Shown here in pieces: positions 9,036 through 18,146 of a stretch of 64,000 bases of DNA. Source of the stretch: Agrobacterium genomosp. 13 str. CFBP 6927 (GTDB lineage Bacteria; Pseudomonadota; Alphaproteobacteria; Rhizobiales; Rhizobiaceae); contig LT009756.1 in assembly GCA_900012615.1 (NCBI GenBank), positions 200,015-264,014 of the forward strand, read 5' to 3'. The translations under genes were made by a program, and so were the position numbers. Below the pieces are notes generated by a model. That model did not search any database. It was not told where the DNA came from and saw only the letters and a list, made by a program, of their open reading frames with translations. Numbering within the stretch: position 1 is the stretch's first letter; every line of letters begins with the position of its first letter.

Positions 9036-9899
9036 ATGAAGAAAAATACCACCTATGCAGCCGACGTGCTGGTAACTGCACTTGCCCCCGCCATCTGGGG
9101 AAGCACCTATTTCGTCACGACCGAATTTTTGCCGCAGGGATATCCATTCCATGTTGCCATGCTGCGCGCGTTGCCGGCCGGTATCCTGCTGCTGCTTCTC
9201 GTCCGAAAGCTCCCGCAGGGCGTCTGGTGGCCGCGCAGCTTTGCTCTCGGCGCGCTGAATTTCTCATTCTTCTGGGCGATGCTTTTCGTTTCTGCCTACC
9301 GGCTGCCGGGGGGAGTCGCGGCGACGGTAGGCGCGGTTCAGCCCCTGATCGTGATTGGTCTCTCCCGGCTGTTTCTCACCACGCCGGTTCGACCGCTCGC
9401 CATCGCCGCCGGTCTTTTGGGCATTATGGGCGTCGCGCTTCTGGTCCTGGCGCCGGGTGCTGCGCTCGATAGTGTCGGCGTGGCCGCGGGTCTTGCCGGT
9501 GCCGTATCCATGGCGTTCGGAACCGTGCTGACCCGCAAATGGCGGCCGCCGGTTTCGAACCTCACCTTCACCGCCTGGCAATTGACGGCGGGTGGCATTC
9601 TGCTCCTGCCGGTCGCATATTTCCTGGAACCGGCCCTGCCTGCACCGACCACGGCCAATATTCTCGGCATGGCCTATCTGGGTCTCATCGGTGCCGCCTT
9701 GACCTATTTTCTGTGGTTTCGCGGCCTTGCCCGCATTGAACCCTCGGCTGCCGCATCGCTCGGTTTTCTAAGTCCGGTCGTTGCAACCCTGCTCGGCTGG
9801 CTGGCGCTTGGCCAAAGCCTCACGCCAGCGCAGATCGTCGGGTTCGTCGCGGTGCTCTTCAGCATCTGGCTCAGTCAGCGCAGCCAGTTGCCGAGATAG
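9036..9899 (+). CDS. EamA-family (drug/metabolite superfamily) membrane transporter
   Basis: 287 residues with about ten hydrophobic segments in two repeated halves, as in EamA permeases: the first half opens LVTALAPAIWGSTYFVTTEFLP and the second has SMAFGTVLTRKWRPP and AYLGLIGAALTYFLWFRGLARIEPSAAASLGFLSPV. The PSAAASLGFLSPVVATLLGW segment is typical of the last helices of this family. Members export amino acids, purines or other metabolites. Divergent from a MarR regulator with shared operators. The substrate is unknown. Confidence 0.88.
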   Translation: MKKNTTYAADVLVTALAPAIWGSTYFVTTEFLPQGYPFHVAMLRALPAGILLLLLVRKLPQGVWWPRSFALGALNFSFFWAMLFVSAYRLPGGVAATVGAVQPLIVIGLSRLFLTTPVRPLAIAAGLLGIMGVALLVLAPGAALDSVGVAAGLAGAVSMAFGTVLTRKWRPPVSNLTFTAWQLTAGGILLLPVAYFLEPALPAPTTANILGMAYLGLIGAALTYFLWFRGLARIEPSAAASLGFLSPVVATLLGWLALGQSLTPAQIVGFVAVLFSIWLSQRSQLPR

Positions 9900-9906
9900 A
9901 CTTTTA

Positions 9907-11145
9907 TCAGGCCCATTCGCCCTTGCGCATAACGGGAACCGTGGAGCCGTCCGGCTTCACGCCATCGATATCCACCTTGTTGGAACCGATCATCCAGTCG
10001 ATGTGGATCAGGCTGGAATTGCCGCCCTGCGCCTTGATCTGATCCTGCGACAGCGAAGCGCCATCGAGGAAGCATTTCGAATAGCATTGTCCGAGCGCAA
10101 TGTGGCAGGAGGCATTTTCGTCGAACAGCGTGTTGTAAAACAGGATGCCGCTTGCCGAGATCGGCGAGGAATGCGGCACAAGCGCCACTTCGCCCAGGCG
10201 CCGGGCGCCCTCATCGGTATCCAGCACCTTGTTCAGCACGGCTTCGCCCTTCGAAGCCTTGGCCTCCACGATGCGGCCGGCCTCGAACTTCACCTGAATA
10301 TTGTCGATCAGCGTTCCCTGATGCGACAGCGGCTTCGTGCTGGACACGTAACCATCCACGCGCAGCGCATGCGGCGTGGTGAACACTTCTTCCGTCGGAA
10401 TGTTCGGGTTGCAGGTCACGCCGTTCTTGGCGGTGGAAGCGCCGCCGTGCCATTCATGGCCATCCGCCAGTCCGATCTTCACATCCGTGCCGGGGCCGGT
10501 GAAATGCAGCGATGCGAAGCGTTCGCCGTTCAGCCATGCCGAACGTTTGGCGAGATTGGCGTTATGCTCCGCCCACGCAGCGACCGGATCGGCCAGATCC
10601 ACCCGCGAGGCGGCGAAGATGGCGTCGGCAAGTCTGCGCACCGCTTCGTCTTCCGTCACATCAGGAAAGACCTGCTTTGCCCAGGAGGGGTTGGGATAGG
10701 AAATGATGTTCCAGTTGATATCGAAATTGGAAATCTTCTCCAGTGCCGGCTTGTAGGCGGTAGAGTTGGCCTTGTTGGCGCGCGCCACCTTGGCGGGGTC
10801 CTGCTCGGCCAGCAGCATGGGGTTGTCGCCGGCAATCGCCAGCCGCGCTGCGCCATTGGCATAGGCCTTCGCCATGCCCTCATAGAGCCAGCCGGAAGCC
10901 CGGTCGAAATTGGTGTCGCTGGCGTGGCGATAACGGGAAAGTGTGGTTTCCTCGTCGGAATAGAAGGTGGTGACCAGTCCACCGCCGGCAAGATAAGCGT
11001 GTTTTGTCAAAAGCCGAACCAGCGGCAGGGCTGCCAGCGGAGCAGTGATCACCAGATCCTGATCTTTCTGCAATTGCAGGCCGACTTTGACGGCGACTTC
11101 GGCCAGTTTTTCGAGTTTGACGGGATCGATGGGAGAAACGGTCAT
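9907..11145 (-). CDS. M29-family metalloaminopeptidase
   Basis: 412 residues from ATG 11145, which has GAAGGCAG upstream; an ATG 15 bases further up is less well placed. The C-terminal half carries the M29 metal-binding pattern: Glu in NIPTEEVFTTP, Glu in RRLGEVALV, His in ENASCHIALG, and His/Asp in IHIDWMIGS. Family members (aminopeptidase T/S types) are dimeric cytoplasmic enzymes that remove N-terminal residues from peptides using two metal ions. It lies only seven bases from the convergent EamA gene end. Probably a housekeeping peptide-recycling enzyme. Confidence 0.92.
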   Translation of the reverse strand: MTVSPIDPVKLEKLAEVAVKVGLQLQKDQDLVITAPLAALPLVRLLTKHAYLAGGGLVTTFYSDEETTLSRYRHASDTNFDRASGWLYEGMAKAYANGAARLAIAGDNPMLLAEQDPAKVARANKANSTAYKPALEKISNFDINWNIISYPNPSWAKQVFPDVTEDEAVRRLADAIFAASRVDLADPVAAWAEHNANLAKRSAWLNGERFASLHFTGPGTDVKIGLADGHEWHGGASTAKNGVTCNPNIPTEEVFTTPHALRVDGYVSSTKPLSHQGTLIDNIQVKFEAGRIVEAKASKGEAVLNKVLDTDEGARRLGEVALVPHSSPISASGILFYNTLFDENASCHIALGQCYSKCFLDGASLSQDQIKAQGGNSSLIHIDWMIGSNKVDIDGVKPDGSTVPVMRKGEWA

Positions 11146-11233
11146 GATCTGCCTTCGCATATTTCAATTGGAGGCGCCGACCATAGCCCATTCCTTTCGA
11201 AAGCCAAATGCTTTCAAAAGCTGGATTGAAACC

Positions 11234-11710
11234 TCAGTCGGCCACCAGTGGCGCAATGATGGCCTTTAGTGCCATCTGAGCGTCGCGGGGTGAAAGCCGC
11301 ACCTGCAAGCCTCGCTGTCCGCCATTCATGTACACATAATCATGCGCCATCGCCTCAGCCTCGATGGCCGTCGGCACCTGTTTCTTCTGCCCGAAAGGGC
11401 TGATGCCGCCAACATGATAACCCGTGGCGCGTTCCGCATCGGCCGGTTTCATCATGCTGGCAGATTTGCCGCCGAAAGCGGCGGCGAGCTTCTTCATGCT
11501 CACCTCGCGATCGGACGGGACAACGACGCAGATCGGCTTGCCGTCCAGCTCAGCCATCAGCGTTTTCAACACCAGATGCGGCGGTTCGCCGATCGCCTCA
11601 GCCGCCTGCAGGCCGATCCTGTCGGCATTTGGATCGTAGTCATAGCTGACGGTGGTGAAGGCGACGCCAGCCTTGGCCAGCATTTGGGTAGCGCGGGTCG
11701 TTTTGGACAT
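11234..11710 (-). CDS. ybaK: Cys-tRNA(Pro)/Cys-tRNA(Cys) deacylase, YbaK family
   Basis: 158 residues with the YbaK/ProRS-editing-domain fold: ATQMLAKAGVAFTTVSYDYDPNA at the start, a central VLKTLMAELDGKPICVVVPSDREVSMKKLAAAFGGKSASM with the conserved lysine, and GYHVGGISPFGQKK, the signature glycine-rich loop. The enzyme hydrolyses Cys mischarged on tRNA(Pro). It starts 12 bases after the stop of the ArsC-like gene on the same strand, so the two are probably one transcript. Confidence 0.93.
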   Translation of the reverse strand: MSKTTRATQMLAKAGVAFTTVSYDYDPNADRIGLQAAEAIGEPPHLVLKTLMAELDGKPICVVVPSDREVSMKKLAAAFGGKSASMMKPADAERATGYHVGGISPFGQKKQVPTAIEAEAMAHDYVYMNGGQRGLQVRLSPRDAQMALKAIIAPLVAD

Positions 11711-11722
11711 TGGGAACGACGT

Positions 11723-12070
11723 TCAGGCAAAGAGGGTCTGGTAGGTTTCCGGTTTGAAGCCGACGGTGATCTTGCCCTTCGCTTCCAGCACGGGGCGCTT
11801 GATCATCGAGGGCTGCTCCAGCATCAGCCCGATGGCCTTTTCGCGGTCAAGATCAGCTTTCTGGCCGTCATTCAGTTTCTTGAAGGTCGTGCCCGCCCTA
11901 TTAAGAACCGTTTCCCAGCCTGCGGCATCACACCATGTTTCGAGATGGGCGCGGTCAATGCCGGTCGCTTTATAGTCATGGAAAGAATAGTCGACGCCAT
12001 TGGTTTCCAGCCAGCTTCTGGCCTTCTTCATCGTGTCGCAGTTCTTGATGCCGTAAATCGTGATCGTCAT
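11723..12070 (-). CDS. ArsC/Spx-family thioredoxin-fold protein (YffB-like)
   Basis: 115 residues starting MTITIYGIKNCDTMKKARSWL. The Cys of NCDTMKKA sits where ArsC-type reductases have their catalytic Cys, and the MLEQPSMIKRPVLE segment is the conserved cis-Pro loop region. The CxxC of Spx is absent. YffB-like proteins resemble glutathione-dependent reductases, but their substrate is not established, so arsenate reduction should not be assumed. It lies 12 bases upstream of ybaK. Confidence 0.88.
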   Translation of the reverse strand: MTITIYGIKNCDTMKKARSWLETNGVDYSFHDYKATGIDRAHLETWCDAAGWETVLNRAGTTFKKLNDGQKADLDREKAIGLMLEQPSMIKRPVLEAKGKITVGFKPETYQTLFA

Positions 12071-12303
12071 GCTGCCAGCCTCTTTGTCTTCAAGCTCTCC
12101 GGCATAACAAAATATACGCCTTATTCAACCGTCCGCTGAAGTGCCCTGCCTCGTTTGAGAACTGCGGCACCCAAGCAATGCAAAATCGCAATGGCTGATA
12201 TCCAAACGAGCGCGAGCAAAGCTGCATGGCTTCCCTGCTACATCATGAGTTGTAGAACTGGCCCGAAATGCCCATTATCTGGGCATCAAAGATGGAGAGA
12301 AAA

Positions 12304-12472
12304 ATGCGTCAGGTTGCAAAGACATCGCGTAACTTCTTCGGCGAAACTTTTCGCCGTTCTGGGTGCAGCACTTTCGGTTTCGGCCGCTGTTCGCGCACAC
12401 CGCAAGCCGGCCCGCGCCGACCTCGAAGCCCTCGGCATCGACGGCAAGGCTTTCGACAAGGTTCAGCTCTAA
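12304..12472 (+). pseudogene. Small conserved-looking protein, apparently frameshifted
   Basis: The ATG at 12304, after GGAGAGAAAA, reads MRQVAKTSRNFFGE and then loses sense. One base on, another frame reads AKLFAVLGAALSVSAAVRAH, then RKPARADLEALGID and on to DKVQL and TAA at 12470-12472. Removing one base in the GGC at about 12343-12345 joins them as NFF-AKLFAVLGA, about 55 residues, with an N-terminal amphipathic/hydrophobic helix and an Arg-rich middle. This reads like the short NFF...LGAA...SAAVRAHRKP...LGID proteins I associate with Rhizobiales. It may be a genuine frameshift, a sequencing error, or a product using a non-ATG start in the second frame. Confidence 0.5.
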
Positions 12473-12677
12473 GCTGGTTATCATTTGTAGCGAGGCGGCA
12501 CCGCCTCGCTTGCGCTCGGGGTCGAAATCCATGCCGGTTTCGACGGGCGAGGTGGATGCGTCGCCGATGGCTCAAAAGGCATTCCGTATTCACACAGGAA
12601 GGTTGCCCCGTAGTCCTCGGAGGACAGATGCGGGATAAATTGTCAGCACGGGATTGTTGCGCCGCTTTGAGTGCACG

Positions 12678-13394
12678 TCATCGAGATGCTGCACTCTGTT
12701 TCGGCCGCTTCGACGGGCCGATCACTTTTTCCGATAAATATAACTGGCTCTCAGGCCGCTCATAACGATCCGCCTTCGCTGAAAGCGCAAAGCGTGCCAG
12801 CAGCTCGTGCCTTGTTTCGCCATTATGGCTGAAGACAAGTTCGAAATTGCCCGCCAGCCAGCTATAGGGTTTACCGGCGGGCATAAGCTCAATCTTCCCG
12901 CAGCCATAGATCATGGTGAGATGCGGCGTAAAAGATGATGCCGTAACAAAGGGAAGATTTGCCCGCCAAAGGGCGCGTTGCAATATCTTCACGAGAGCCT
13001 TGATTTCCGGCATGTCGCGGCTGCTTCGCAGCACCAGACTATTGCGATTACCAAAAAGCGACGTTTCTTCGAAAGTGATAGGAACGGGCCGAGCATTGAT
13101 TTCCCCCAGCGCCGCCTTCAGCCTGTTTATCAGCCCGTGAGGCACAGTCTCGAAACATCCGATACAGAGCAGCGTGATATGCAGAAGCTCCGCCGGATAG
13201 GCTGCACGCCTTGTCCGTCCTTCCGCATACTGTGAAGCATCGGCAAAGATTCTATCGGCCACGACTGCCGGCGGCTTCAACAATAAGAGAAGCTTGCTGC
13301 GAAATCGCGGATTAAGGCGCTGTATTTTTGGCGTCTCCAGCCCTTCAAAGAAAAGCTGCCTTACACCTCCCTTATCCGTCAACTCGAAACCCAT
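12678..13394 (-). CDS. 2'-5' RNA ligase-like 2H phosphoesterase family protein
   Basis: 238 residues from ATG 13394 (GGAG eight bases upstream); a longer start at 13436 is possible. Two HxT motifs define the 2H superfamily: LLHITLLCIG and, some 90 residues later, PHLTMIYG. Both histidines are intact. The family includes RNA 2'-5' ligases/cyclic phosphodiesterases (ThpR) and other phosphoesterases; the lengthened N-terminus (GVRQLFFEGLETPKIQRLNPRF) differs from ThpR and the substrate is not clear. It is divergent from the TetR regulator. Confidence 0.8.
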   Translation of the reverse strand: MGFELTDKGGVRQLFFEGLETPKIQRLNPRFRSKLLLLLKPPAVVADRIFADASQYAEGRTRRAAYPAELLHITLLCIGCFETVPHGLINRLKAALGEINARPVPITFEETSLFGNRNSLVLRSSRDMPEIKALVKILQRALWRANLPFVTASSFTPHLTMIYGCGKIELMPAGKPYSWLAGNFELVFSHNGETRHELLARFALSAKADRYERPESQLYLSEKVIGPSKRPKQSAASR

Positions 13395-13536
13395 GACGAT
13401 GCTCCACGGCTTTTGCCAAGGCCGCGATATTATCATTGCCAGAAGAAATTAAAAGAACAAAAAGAGAACAATTGTCTTCCCGACAGGCAGGGGGAATTCC
13501 AGAAAATAACAGCATGGTGCATTTAGTTGACAATCT

Positions 13537-13554
13537 ACCTACTAGTTGGTAGGT
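13537..13554. promoter_or_regulatory. Inverted repeat, probable TetR-family operator
   Basis: ACCTACTAGTTGGTAGGT has 6-base perfect arms (ACCTAC/GTAGGT) around a 6-base spacer. It follows a TTGACA at 13527-13532 and overlaps the AGGTG ribosome binding site of the TetR-type gene starting at 13562, so bound protein would block both initiation and elongation. Autorepression is inferred. Confidence 0.7.
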
Positions 13555-13561
13555 GATAAAT

Positions 13562-14140
13562 ATGAAAAACCCACAAACCAAGGCCGATGAGATTCTTCGT
13601 TGCGCGCGTATCCTGATTGTAAGCGGCGGCTACAACAGTTTCAGCTACGCCGATATTTCCAGCGTGGTCGGCATTCGCAATGCCAGCATTCACCACCATT
13701 TCCCGAGCAAGTCAGACCTAGTCCGCAAACTGGTCGGGCAGTACAGGCAGGAAGCTGCAGCCGGGCTCGCCGAGCTGGAGCGAAACATTTCTGATCCGCT
13801 CGAACAGCTTCGCGCTTATATTGGCTATTGGGAAGGCTGTATCGCTGATGCGACCCACCCCTTCTGTGTCTGCGCTCTGCTTGCCACTGAAATACCGGTC
13901 CTTCCCGAATCTGTGGTTCTTGAAGTGCGTGCGCATTTTCAAAGCCTCTCGGACTGGCTCGCCGCCGTGCTGGAGCGCGGGGCTGCGCAAGGGCGCCTTG
14001 TGCTGACAGGAACAGCGCGCACCAATGCCGAAATGTTCATGGCCACCGTGCATGGCGCAATGCTCTCGGCCCGTGCCCACGGTGATGCTGCAGCCTTTGG
14101 CGCGATAACCCGTCCCATGCTGGAGCGCATCACCGCTTGA
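13562..14140 (+). CDS. TetR/AcrR-family transcriptional regulator
   Basis: 192 residues from ATG 13562, which has AGGTG six bases upstream; a GTG nine bases earlier is open but lies within the operator. The N-terminal helix-turn-helix is clear: ADEILRCARILIVSGGYNSFSYADISSVVGIRNASIHHHFPSKSDLV. The C-terminal ligand domain has a pair of cysteines (ATHPFCVCALLATE) that could be redox- or ligand-active, though this is speculation. A membrane protein follows 146 bases downstream on the same strand and may be its target. Confidence 0.9.
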   Translation: MKNPQTKADEILRCARILIVSGGYNSFSYADISSVVGIRNASIHHHFPSKSDLVRKLVGQYRQEAAAGLAELERNISDPLEQLRAYIGYWEGCIADATHPFCVCALLATEIPVLPESVVLEVRAHFQSLSDWLAAVLERGAAQGRLVLTGTARTNAEMFMATVHGAMLSARAHGDAAAFGAITRPMLERITA

Positions 14141-14286
14141 AAATGAAACGTCGCGAGGGAGGTGAATGCATGACCTGAGCGACATCCCGACCCGATAAAT
14201 AGACAGCATTACGCTTCCAGATCAGTCGTCAACAGTCTGCTTCCCCGGGCCGTCATCGCCCCTGTGGAAGAGAAAGGCAATCTCTC

Positions 14287-14775
14287 ATGTTCGGAATTTC
14301 TCCGCTTGGCTGGGTCCACACGCTCGGCAGCCTGCCCGCCATTCCCGTGGCCACTTACATGTTTGCCCGTCACGGTCGGATCGTTCCGCGATCCAGGCCG
14401 GGTGCAATCTATTTTGTGTCAATGCTGATTGGCGCTGCGACGGCCTTCCTCGTGGCGCATCAGCCGGTCAGCTATGCCATCGGCGCGCTGACCATCCTGT
14501 TCCTGCTCGCAGGTTACGGAATTGAACGCATTCTCGGCTCAACGTGCATCGCCAGATATATAGAAACCATCTGTCTGAGCGTGAGCGCATTTCTCCTGAT
14601 GGTACCGACGGCGACCGAGACCCTGCGTCGTGTTCCGAATGGTCATCCCTTTGTTGCCGATTTAAAATCGCCGCTGCTTCTCGGCGTTCAGGGCGGGTTG
14701 CTGGCGATCCTCGTCGTCGGCCTGACCGCCCAGATCATCTACCTCGCAAGACAAAACAGAAACGCCGCGAGCTAG
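14287..14775 (+). CDS. Integral membrane protein, unknown function
   Basis: 162 residues with four predicted hydrophobic segments (about 8-25, 42-60, 65-82 and 130-153) and a short polar loop RRVPNGHPFVADLKSPLL between the third and fourth. It has a general resemblance to DUF2306-like or small permease-like proteins, but I recognise no specific family. It lies downstream of a TetR regulator in the same direction, which suggests regulated expression. Its stop lies in the loop of the hairpin that probably terminates guaA from the opposite side. Confidence 0.65.
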   Translation: MFGISPLGWVHTLGSLPAIPVATYMFARHGRIVPRSRPGAIYFVSMLIGAATAFLVAHQPVSYAIGALTILFLLAGYGIERILGSTCIARYIETICLSVSAFLLMVPTATETLRRVPNGHPFVADLKSPLLLGVQGGLLAILVVGLTAQIIYLARQNRNAAS

Positions 14776-14784
14776 TCGCGGCGT
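14762..14784 (-). terminator. Hairpin terminator for guaA
   Basis: Nine-base perfect stem (ACGCCGCGA/TCGCGGCGT) with a five-base loop, 30 bases past the guaA stop. Read on the minus strand it is followed by TTTCTGTTTTG, as expected of an intrinsic terminator. It contains the stop codon of the convergent membrane-protein gene. Confidence 0.75.
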
Positions 14785-14813
14785 CATCGTCTAAGCTATG
14801 CCTATTGTAGGCG

Positions 14814-16391
14814 TTATTCCCACTCGATCGTGCCGGGCGGCTTGCTCGTCACGTCGTAGACGACACGGTTGATGCCACGCACCTCGTTGATGATGCGGGT
14901 TGCCGCACGGCCAAGGAAGTTCATGTCATAAGGATAGAAATCCGCGGTCATGCCGTCCACGGAGGTCACGGCGCGCAGCGCACAGACGAAGTCATAAGTG
15001 CGGTAGTCGCCCATGACGCCGACGGTCTGCACCGGCAGCAGAACGGCGAAGGCCTGCCAGATGGTGTCGTAGAGACCGGCCTTGCGGATTTCGTCGAGAT
15101 AGATCGCATCCGCCTTGCGCAGAATATCGAGCTTCTCGCGGGTAATCGCGCCGGGGCAGCGGATCGCCAGACCCGGACCGGGGAAAGGATGGCGGCCGAT
15201 GAAGCTTTCCGGCAGGCCGAGCTCGCGGCCAAGCGCACGGACCTCGTCCTTGAAAAGCTCACGCAGCGGCTCGACGAGTTGCATGTTCATGCGCTCGGGA
15301 AGACCGCCGACATTGTGGTGGCTCTTGATGGTGACGGAGGGGCCGCCGGAGAAGGAGACGCTTTCGATGACGTCAGGGTAAAGCGTGCCCTGCGCCAGGA
15401 AATTCGGCGCGCCCTTGCCGTCGGCGGCGATCTTGGCCGCTTCGGCCTCGAAGACCTCGATGAACAGGCGGCCGATGGTCTTGCGCTTCACTTCCGGGTC
15501 AGAGACGCCCGACAGTTCGCCGAGAAACAGATCGGCGGCATCCACATGCACCAGCGGAATATTGTAATGGTCGCGGAACATGCCGACGACCTGCTCGCTT
15601 TCGCCAAGCCGCATCAGGCCATGGTCGACGTAAACGCAGGTGAGCTGGTCGCCGATCGCCTCATGGATGAGGATCGCCGCAACCGAGGAATCGACGCCGC
15701 CGGAAAGGGCGCAGAGCACGCGGCCGGTGCCGACCTGGTCGCGGATCTTGCGGATCATCTCGGCGCGATAGGCAGCCATCGTCCAGTCGGATTTGAGGCC
15801 AACGATCTTGTGCACGAAGTTGGAGAGCAGCTTGCCGCCGTCAGGCGTGTGCACCACTTCCGGATGGAACATGGTGGTGTAATAATGGCGTGTCTCGTCG
15901 GCAGCGATGGCGAAAGGTGCGTTTTCCGACGTCGCAATGACCTCGAAACCTTCCGGCAGCTTCGTCACGCGGTCGCCGTGGCTCATCCAGACCGGATAGC
16001 TCTTGCCCTGTTCCCAGAAGCCCTCGAAAAGTGGGCTCGCCTTCTTGATGTCGATATCGGCGCGGCCGAATTCCGCCGCGTGACCGCCCTCGACAACACC
16101 GCCGAGCTGCGTGCAGAGCGTCTGCTGGCCGTAGCAGATGCCGAGGATCGGAACCTTGCTGTCGAACACCGCCTGCGGCGCGCGCGGGCTTCCTTCTGCC
16201 GTGACAGATGCGGGGCCGCCGGAGAAGATCACGCCCTTGGGCTGAAGCTTCTCAAACGCCTCTGCGGCATTCTGGAACGGATGGATTTCGCAATAGACCC
16301 CGGCTTCGCGGATGCGGCGCGCAATGAGCTGCGTCACCTGGCTGCCGAAATCGATGATGAGAATGCTGTCGGGATGGGCTATCTGGGTCAT
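14814..16391 (-). CDS. guaA: GMP synthase (glutamine-hydrolysing)
   Basis: 525 residues, the full length for GuaA. The class I glutamine amidotransferase domain has its nucleophile Cys86 in GICYGQQTL and the His-Glu pair in [11 protein letters not shown]. The ATP pyrophosphatase domain has the P-loop [17 protein letters not shown], and the C-terminal dimerisation domain ends [17 protein letters not shown], which matches the family end. It makes GMP from XMP, glutamine and ATP in the cytoplasm. It is monocistronic with its own terminator. Confidence 0.98.
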   Translation of the reverse strand: MTQIAHPDSILIIDFGSQVTQLIARRIREAGVYCEIHPFQNAAEAFEKLQPKGVIFSGGPASVTAEGSPRAPQAVFDSKVPILGICYGQQTLCTQLGGVVEGGHAAEFGRADIDIKKASPLFEGFWEQGKSYPVWMSHGDRVTKLPEGFEVIATSENAPFAIAADETRHYYTTMFHPEVVHTPDGGKLLSNFVHKIVGLKSDWTMAAYRAEMIRKIRDQVGTGRVLCALSGGVDSSVAAILIHEAIGDQLTCVYVDHGLMRLGESEQVVGMFRDHYNIPLVHVDAADLFLGELSGVSDPEVKRKTIGRLFIEVFEAEAAKIAADGKGAPNFLAQGTLYPDVIESVSFSGGPSVTIKSHHNVGGLPERMNMQLVEPLRELFKDEVRALGRELGLPESFIGRHPFPGPGLAIRCPGAITREKLDILRKADAIYLDEIRKAGLYDTIWQAFAVLLPVQTVGVMGDYRTYDFVCALRAVTSVDGMTADFYPYDMNFLGRAATRIINEVRGINRVVYDVTSKPPGTIEWE

Positions 16392-16474
16392 GGCGAGCCT
16401 TTAAAGAAAATGGCGGCTTTAGGCAACCCGCAAGCGGGCATCGAACAGCGGAAATTTGCGAAAATCGCAAGGTT

Positions 16475-17113
16475 TCAAAGGGCGATCGCGCCATCCTCGA
16501 TCGCGCGGCAAAGCCGGTCGACGGCATCCGCCAGCTTTTCGTCGATGATGTGCAGATACTCCGTCCAGTCGTCCACATGGTTCACATCGGCCTTGCCATC
16601 GGAAATACCGCGCAGGCCGATGAGCGGCACGCCGAAGCGCTGGCAGGCTCTCAGGACGGCAAAGGTCTCCATTTCCACCATATCGGCGTCGATCAGCCCA
16701 TAGGCTGCGCCGGAGACAACGTTGGCGCCCGTGGAAAGCCGCGCCTCGGCTATTTCGGGTATCCGCAAAGGCAAGGCCACCTCGGCCGGCAGATCAAGCA
16801 GCGGCGTGCAGCCCTTTTCGAAACCGAAGGCGGAGGCGTCCATGTCGCGATAGGAAACTGAAGTCGCCTGATAGATACACGTCTGTTCCAGCGTTCGCGA
16901 ACCGGCAGAACCGAGCGAAACGACGAGGTCCGGCAGATGGTCGGCGGCATCGAGGCCGGCAAGAACGGCCGTGACTGCAATCGCCGCCTCCACCGGGCCG
17001 ATGCCGGTCATCAGCGGCGCGATGCGAGCCTGGAGATGGGGACCATATTCGGGTGAAGCCGCCATGACAAAAAGAACGGATTTATCCGCAACCTGCGAAA
17101 GCCGGTAATTCAT
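16475..17113 (-). CDS. 5'-methylthioadenosine/S-adenosylhomocysteine nucleosidase-like protein
   Basis: 212 residues of the nucleoside phosphorylase fold. Recognisable elements are MTGIGPVEAAIAVTAVL (glycine-rich substrate loop), VVSLGSAGSRTLEQ, the VEMETFAVLRACQRFGVPLIGLRGISDG segment with the catalytic Glu of the ME-T/S motif and the terminal Asp. These match MTA/SAH nucleosidases, which recycle methylthioadenosine and S-adenosylhomocysteine, although the protein is shorter at the N-terminus than E. coli Pfs. Its ATG overlaps the stop of the thioesterase gene by four bases, so the two are translationally coupled. Confidence 0.85.
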   Translation of the reverse strand: MNYRLSQVADKSVLFVMAASPEYGPHLQARIAPLMTGIGPVEAAIAVTAVLAGLDAADHLPDLVVSLGSAGSRTLEQTCIYQATSVSYRDMDASAFGFEKGCTPLLDLPAEVALPLRIPEIAEARLSTGANVVSGAAYGLIDADMVEMETFAVLRACQRFGVPLIGLRGISDGKADVNHVDDWTEYLHIIDEKLADAVDRLCRAIEDGAIAL

Positions 17114-17559
17114 CCGGTAATATCCTCGCGACCCTTCATCACCATCATTGTCCCCGTCATGGAAGCGATCAGCTTCGCGGGCCCGTCCGACAGTGCGTAG
17201 GCGCGGCCATCGGCGACGATGAGATTGTTTCCGGGCTTGATGATTTCGCCACGAAACAGGAACCGCTCGCCGCGTCCGGGCGACATGAGGTTGACCTTGA
17301 ATTCGATGGTCAGCAGCGAGGCTTCCGGCTCGATGATCGTGTAGGCGGCATAGGTGCAGGCGGTGTCCAGACCGGCGGCAATGACACCCGCATGCAGGAT
17401 GCCGTGCTGCTGCGTCAGTTTTTCATGAAAGGGTAGCTCGATTTCCACCAGCCGGTGCTCGATGCGGCTGATCTGCGCATCGATTGCCTGCACCACACCC
17501 TGTCGCGCAAAGCTTTTTTCTATCCGCTGACGAAAATCGCCGGGATCCGTGATCTCCAT
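17110..17559 (-). CDS. PaaI-type hotdog-fold thioesterase
   Basis: 149 residues. The hotdog signature HGILHAGVIAAGLDTACTYAAY contains the HGG-like catalytic region of PaaI thioesterases (here HAG), followed by TIEFKVNLMSPGRGERFLFRGEIIKPGNNLIVADGRAYA, the typical central strands. It probably hydrolyses an acyl-CoA, with unknown chain specificity. Its TGA overlaps the start of the nucleosidase gene (ATGA), so the pair forms an operon; the functional connection is unclear. Confidence 0.85.
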   Translation of the reverse strand: MEITDPGDFRQRIEKSFARQGVVQAIDAQISRIEHRLVEIELPFHEKLTQQHGILHAGVIAAGLDTACTYAAYTIIEPEASLLTIEFKVNLMSPGRGERFLFRGEIIKPGNNLIVADGRAYALSDGPAKLIASMTGTMMVMKGREDITG

Positions 17560-17642
17560 GGCCTACCTGCCTGCTTTTAGTCCCCATCGCAAACTGACAT
17601 GGCGCGTGGCGGCGGGCAAGGCAAGGGTTGCGCGGGCAAAAT

Positions 17643-18095
17643 TTAGTTCAGCCAGTCAATACTTGCATTCAGCAGGGTCGCAAAGGCGACCCAAACGGCA
17701 TAGGGCACAAAAAGCCACATCGATGCCCTGTCACGGCTATAGGTGAGCGTGACGAAGGCGATGATGCAGATCAGCATTGGAATGATGATGACCAGTGCAC
17801 CCGTTGGGCTTTGCATGCCGAAAAAGATCGGCGACCACAGGAAATTCAGCACCATCTGGGTGAACCAGAGGCGCATGCGCGTTCCCATCGGCTTGCGGAT
17901 CCATGTCCGCGCGCCGGCGATGCCGATCAGCACGTAAAGCGTCGTCCAGACCGGCCCGAAGATCCAGCTGGGTGGATTGAAGAATGGTTTCTGGAGTGAT
18001 TGATACCACTCGCCGGGCACATTGTTGACACCGATCAGTGCCCCAATGGCAACAACTGCAACCACGAAAACAATGTACACGGCAAGGTTTTTCAT
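17643..18095 (-). CDS. tspO: TspO/MBR-family membrane protein
   Basis: 150 residues with five hydrophobic segments. The family signature is plain: WYQSLQKPFFNPPSWIFGPVWTTLYVLIGIAGARTW, then FTQMVLNFLWSPIFFGMQ and the C-terminal MWLFVPYAVWVAFATLLNASIDWLN. TspO proteins bind porphyrins and related hydrophobic ligands and modulate tetrapyrrole or stress responses in alphaproteobacteria. It lies just downstream of the iron/haem-related cluster, separated by about 50 bases, but whether it is co-transcribed is uncertain. Confidence 0.95.
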   Translation of the reverse strand: MKNLAVYIVFVVAVVAIGALIGVNNVPGEWYQSLQKPFFNPPSWIFGPVWTTLYVLIGIAGARTWIRKPMGTRMRLWFTQMVLNFLWSPIFFGMQSPTGALVIIIPMLICIIAFVTLTYSRDRASMWLFVPYAVWVAFATLLNASIDWLN

Positions 18096-18146
18096 GACCC
18101 ATCCAATGCGCTGGCCATGCTTTTGTTCCCTTGCCTTTTCAGTATT

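Noticed and set aside
15189..16703. A 504-codon plus-strand frame opposite guaA
   Set aside because: It is the shadow of the strongly biased codons of guaA. The same holds for long antisense frames opposite the 2.9-4.1, 20.5-21.7, 22.1-23.3, 36.9-38.3 and 47.3-48.4 kb genes.
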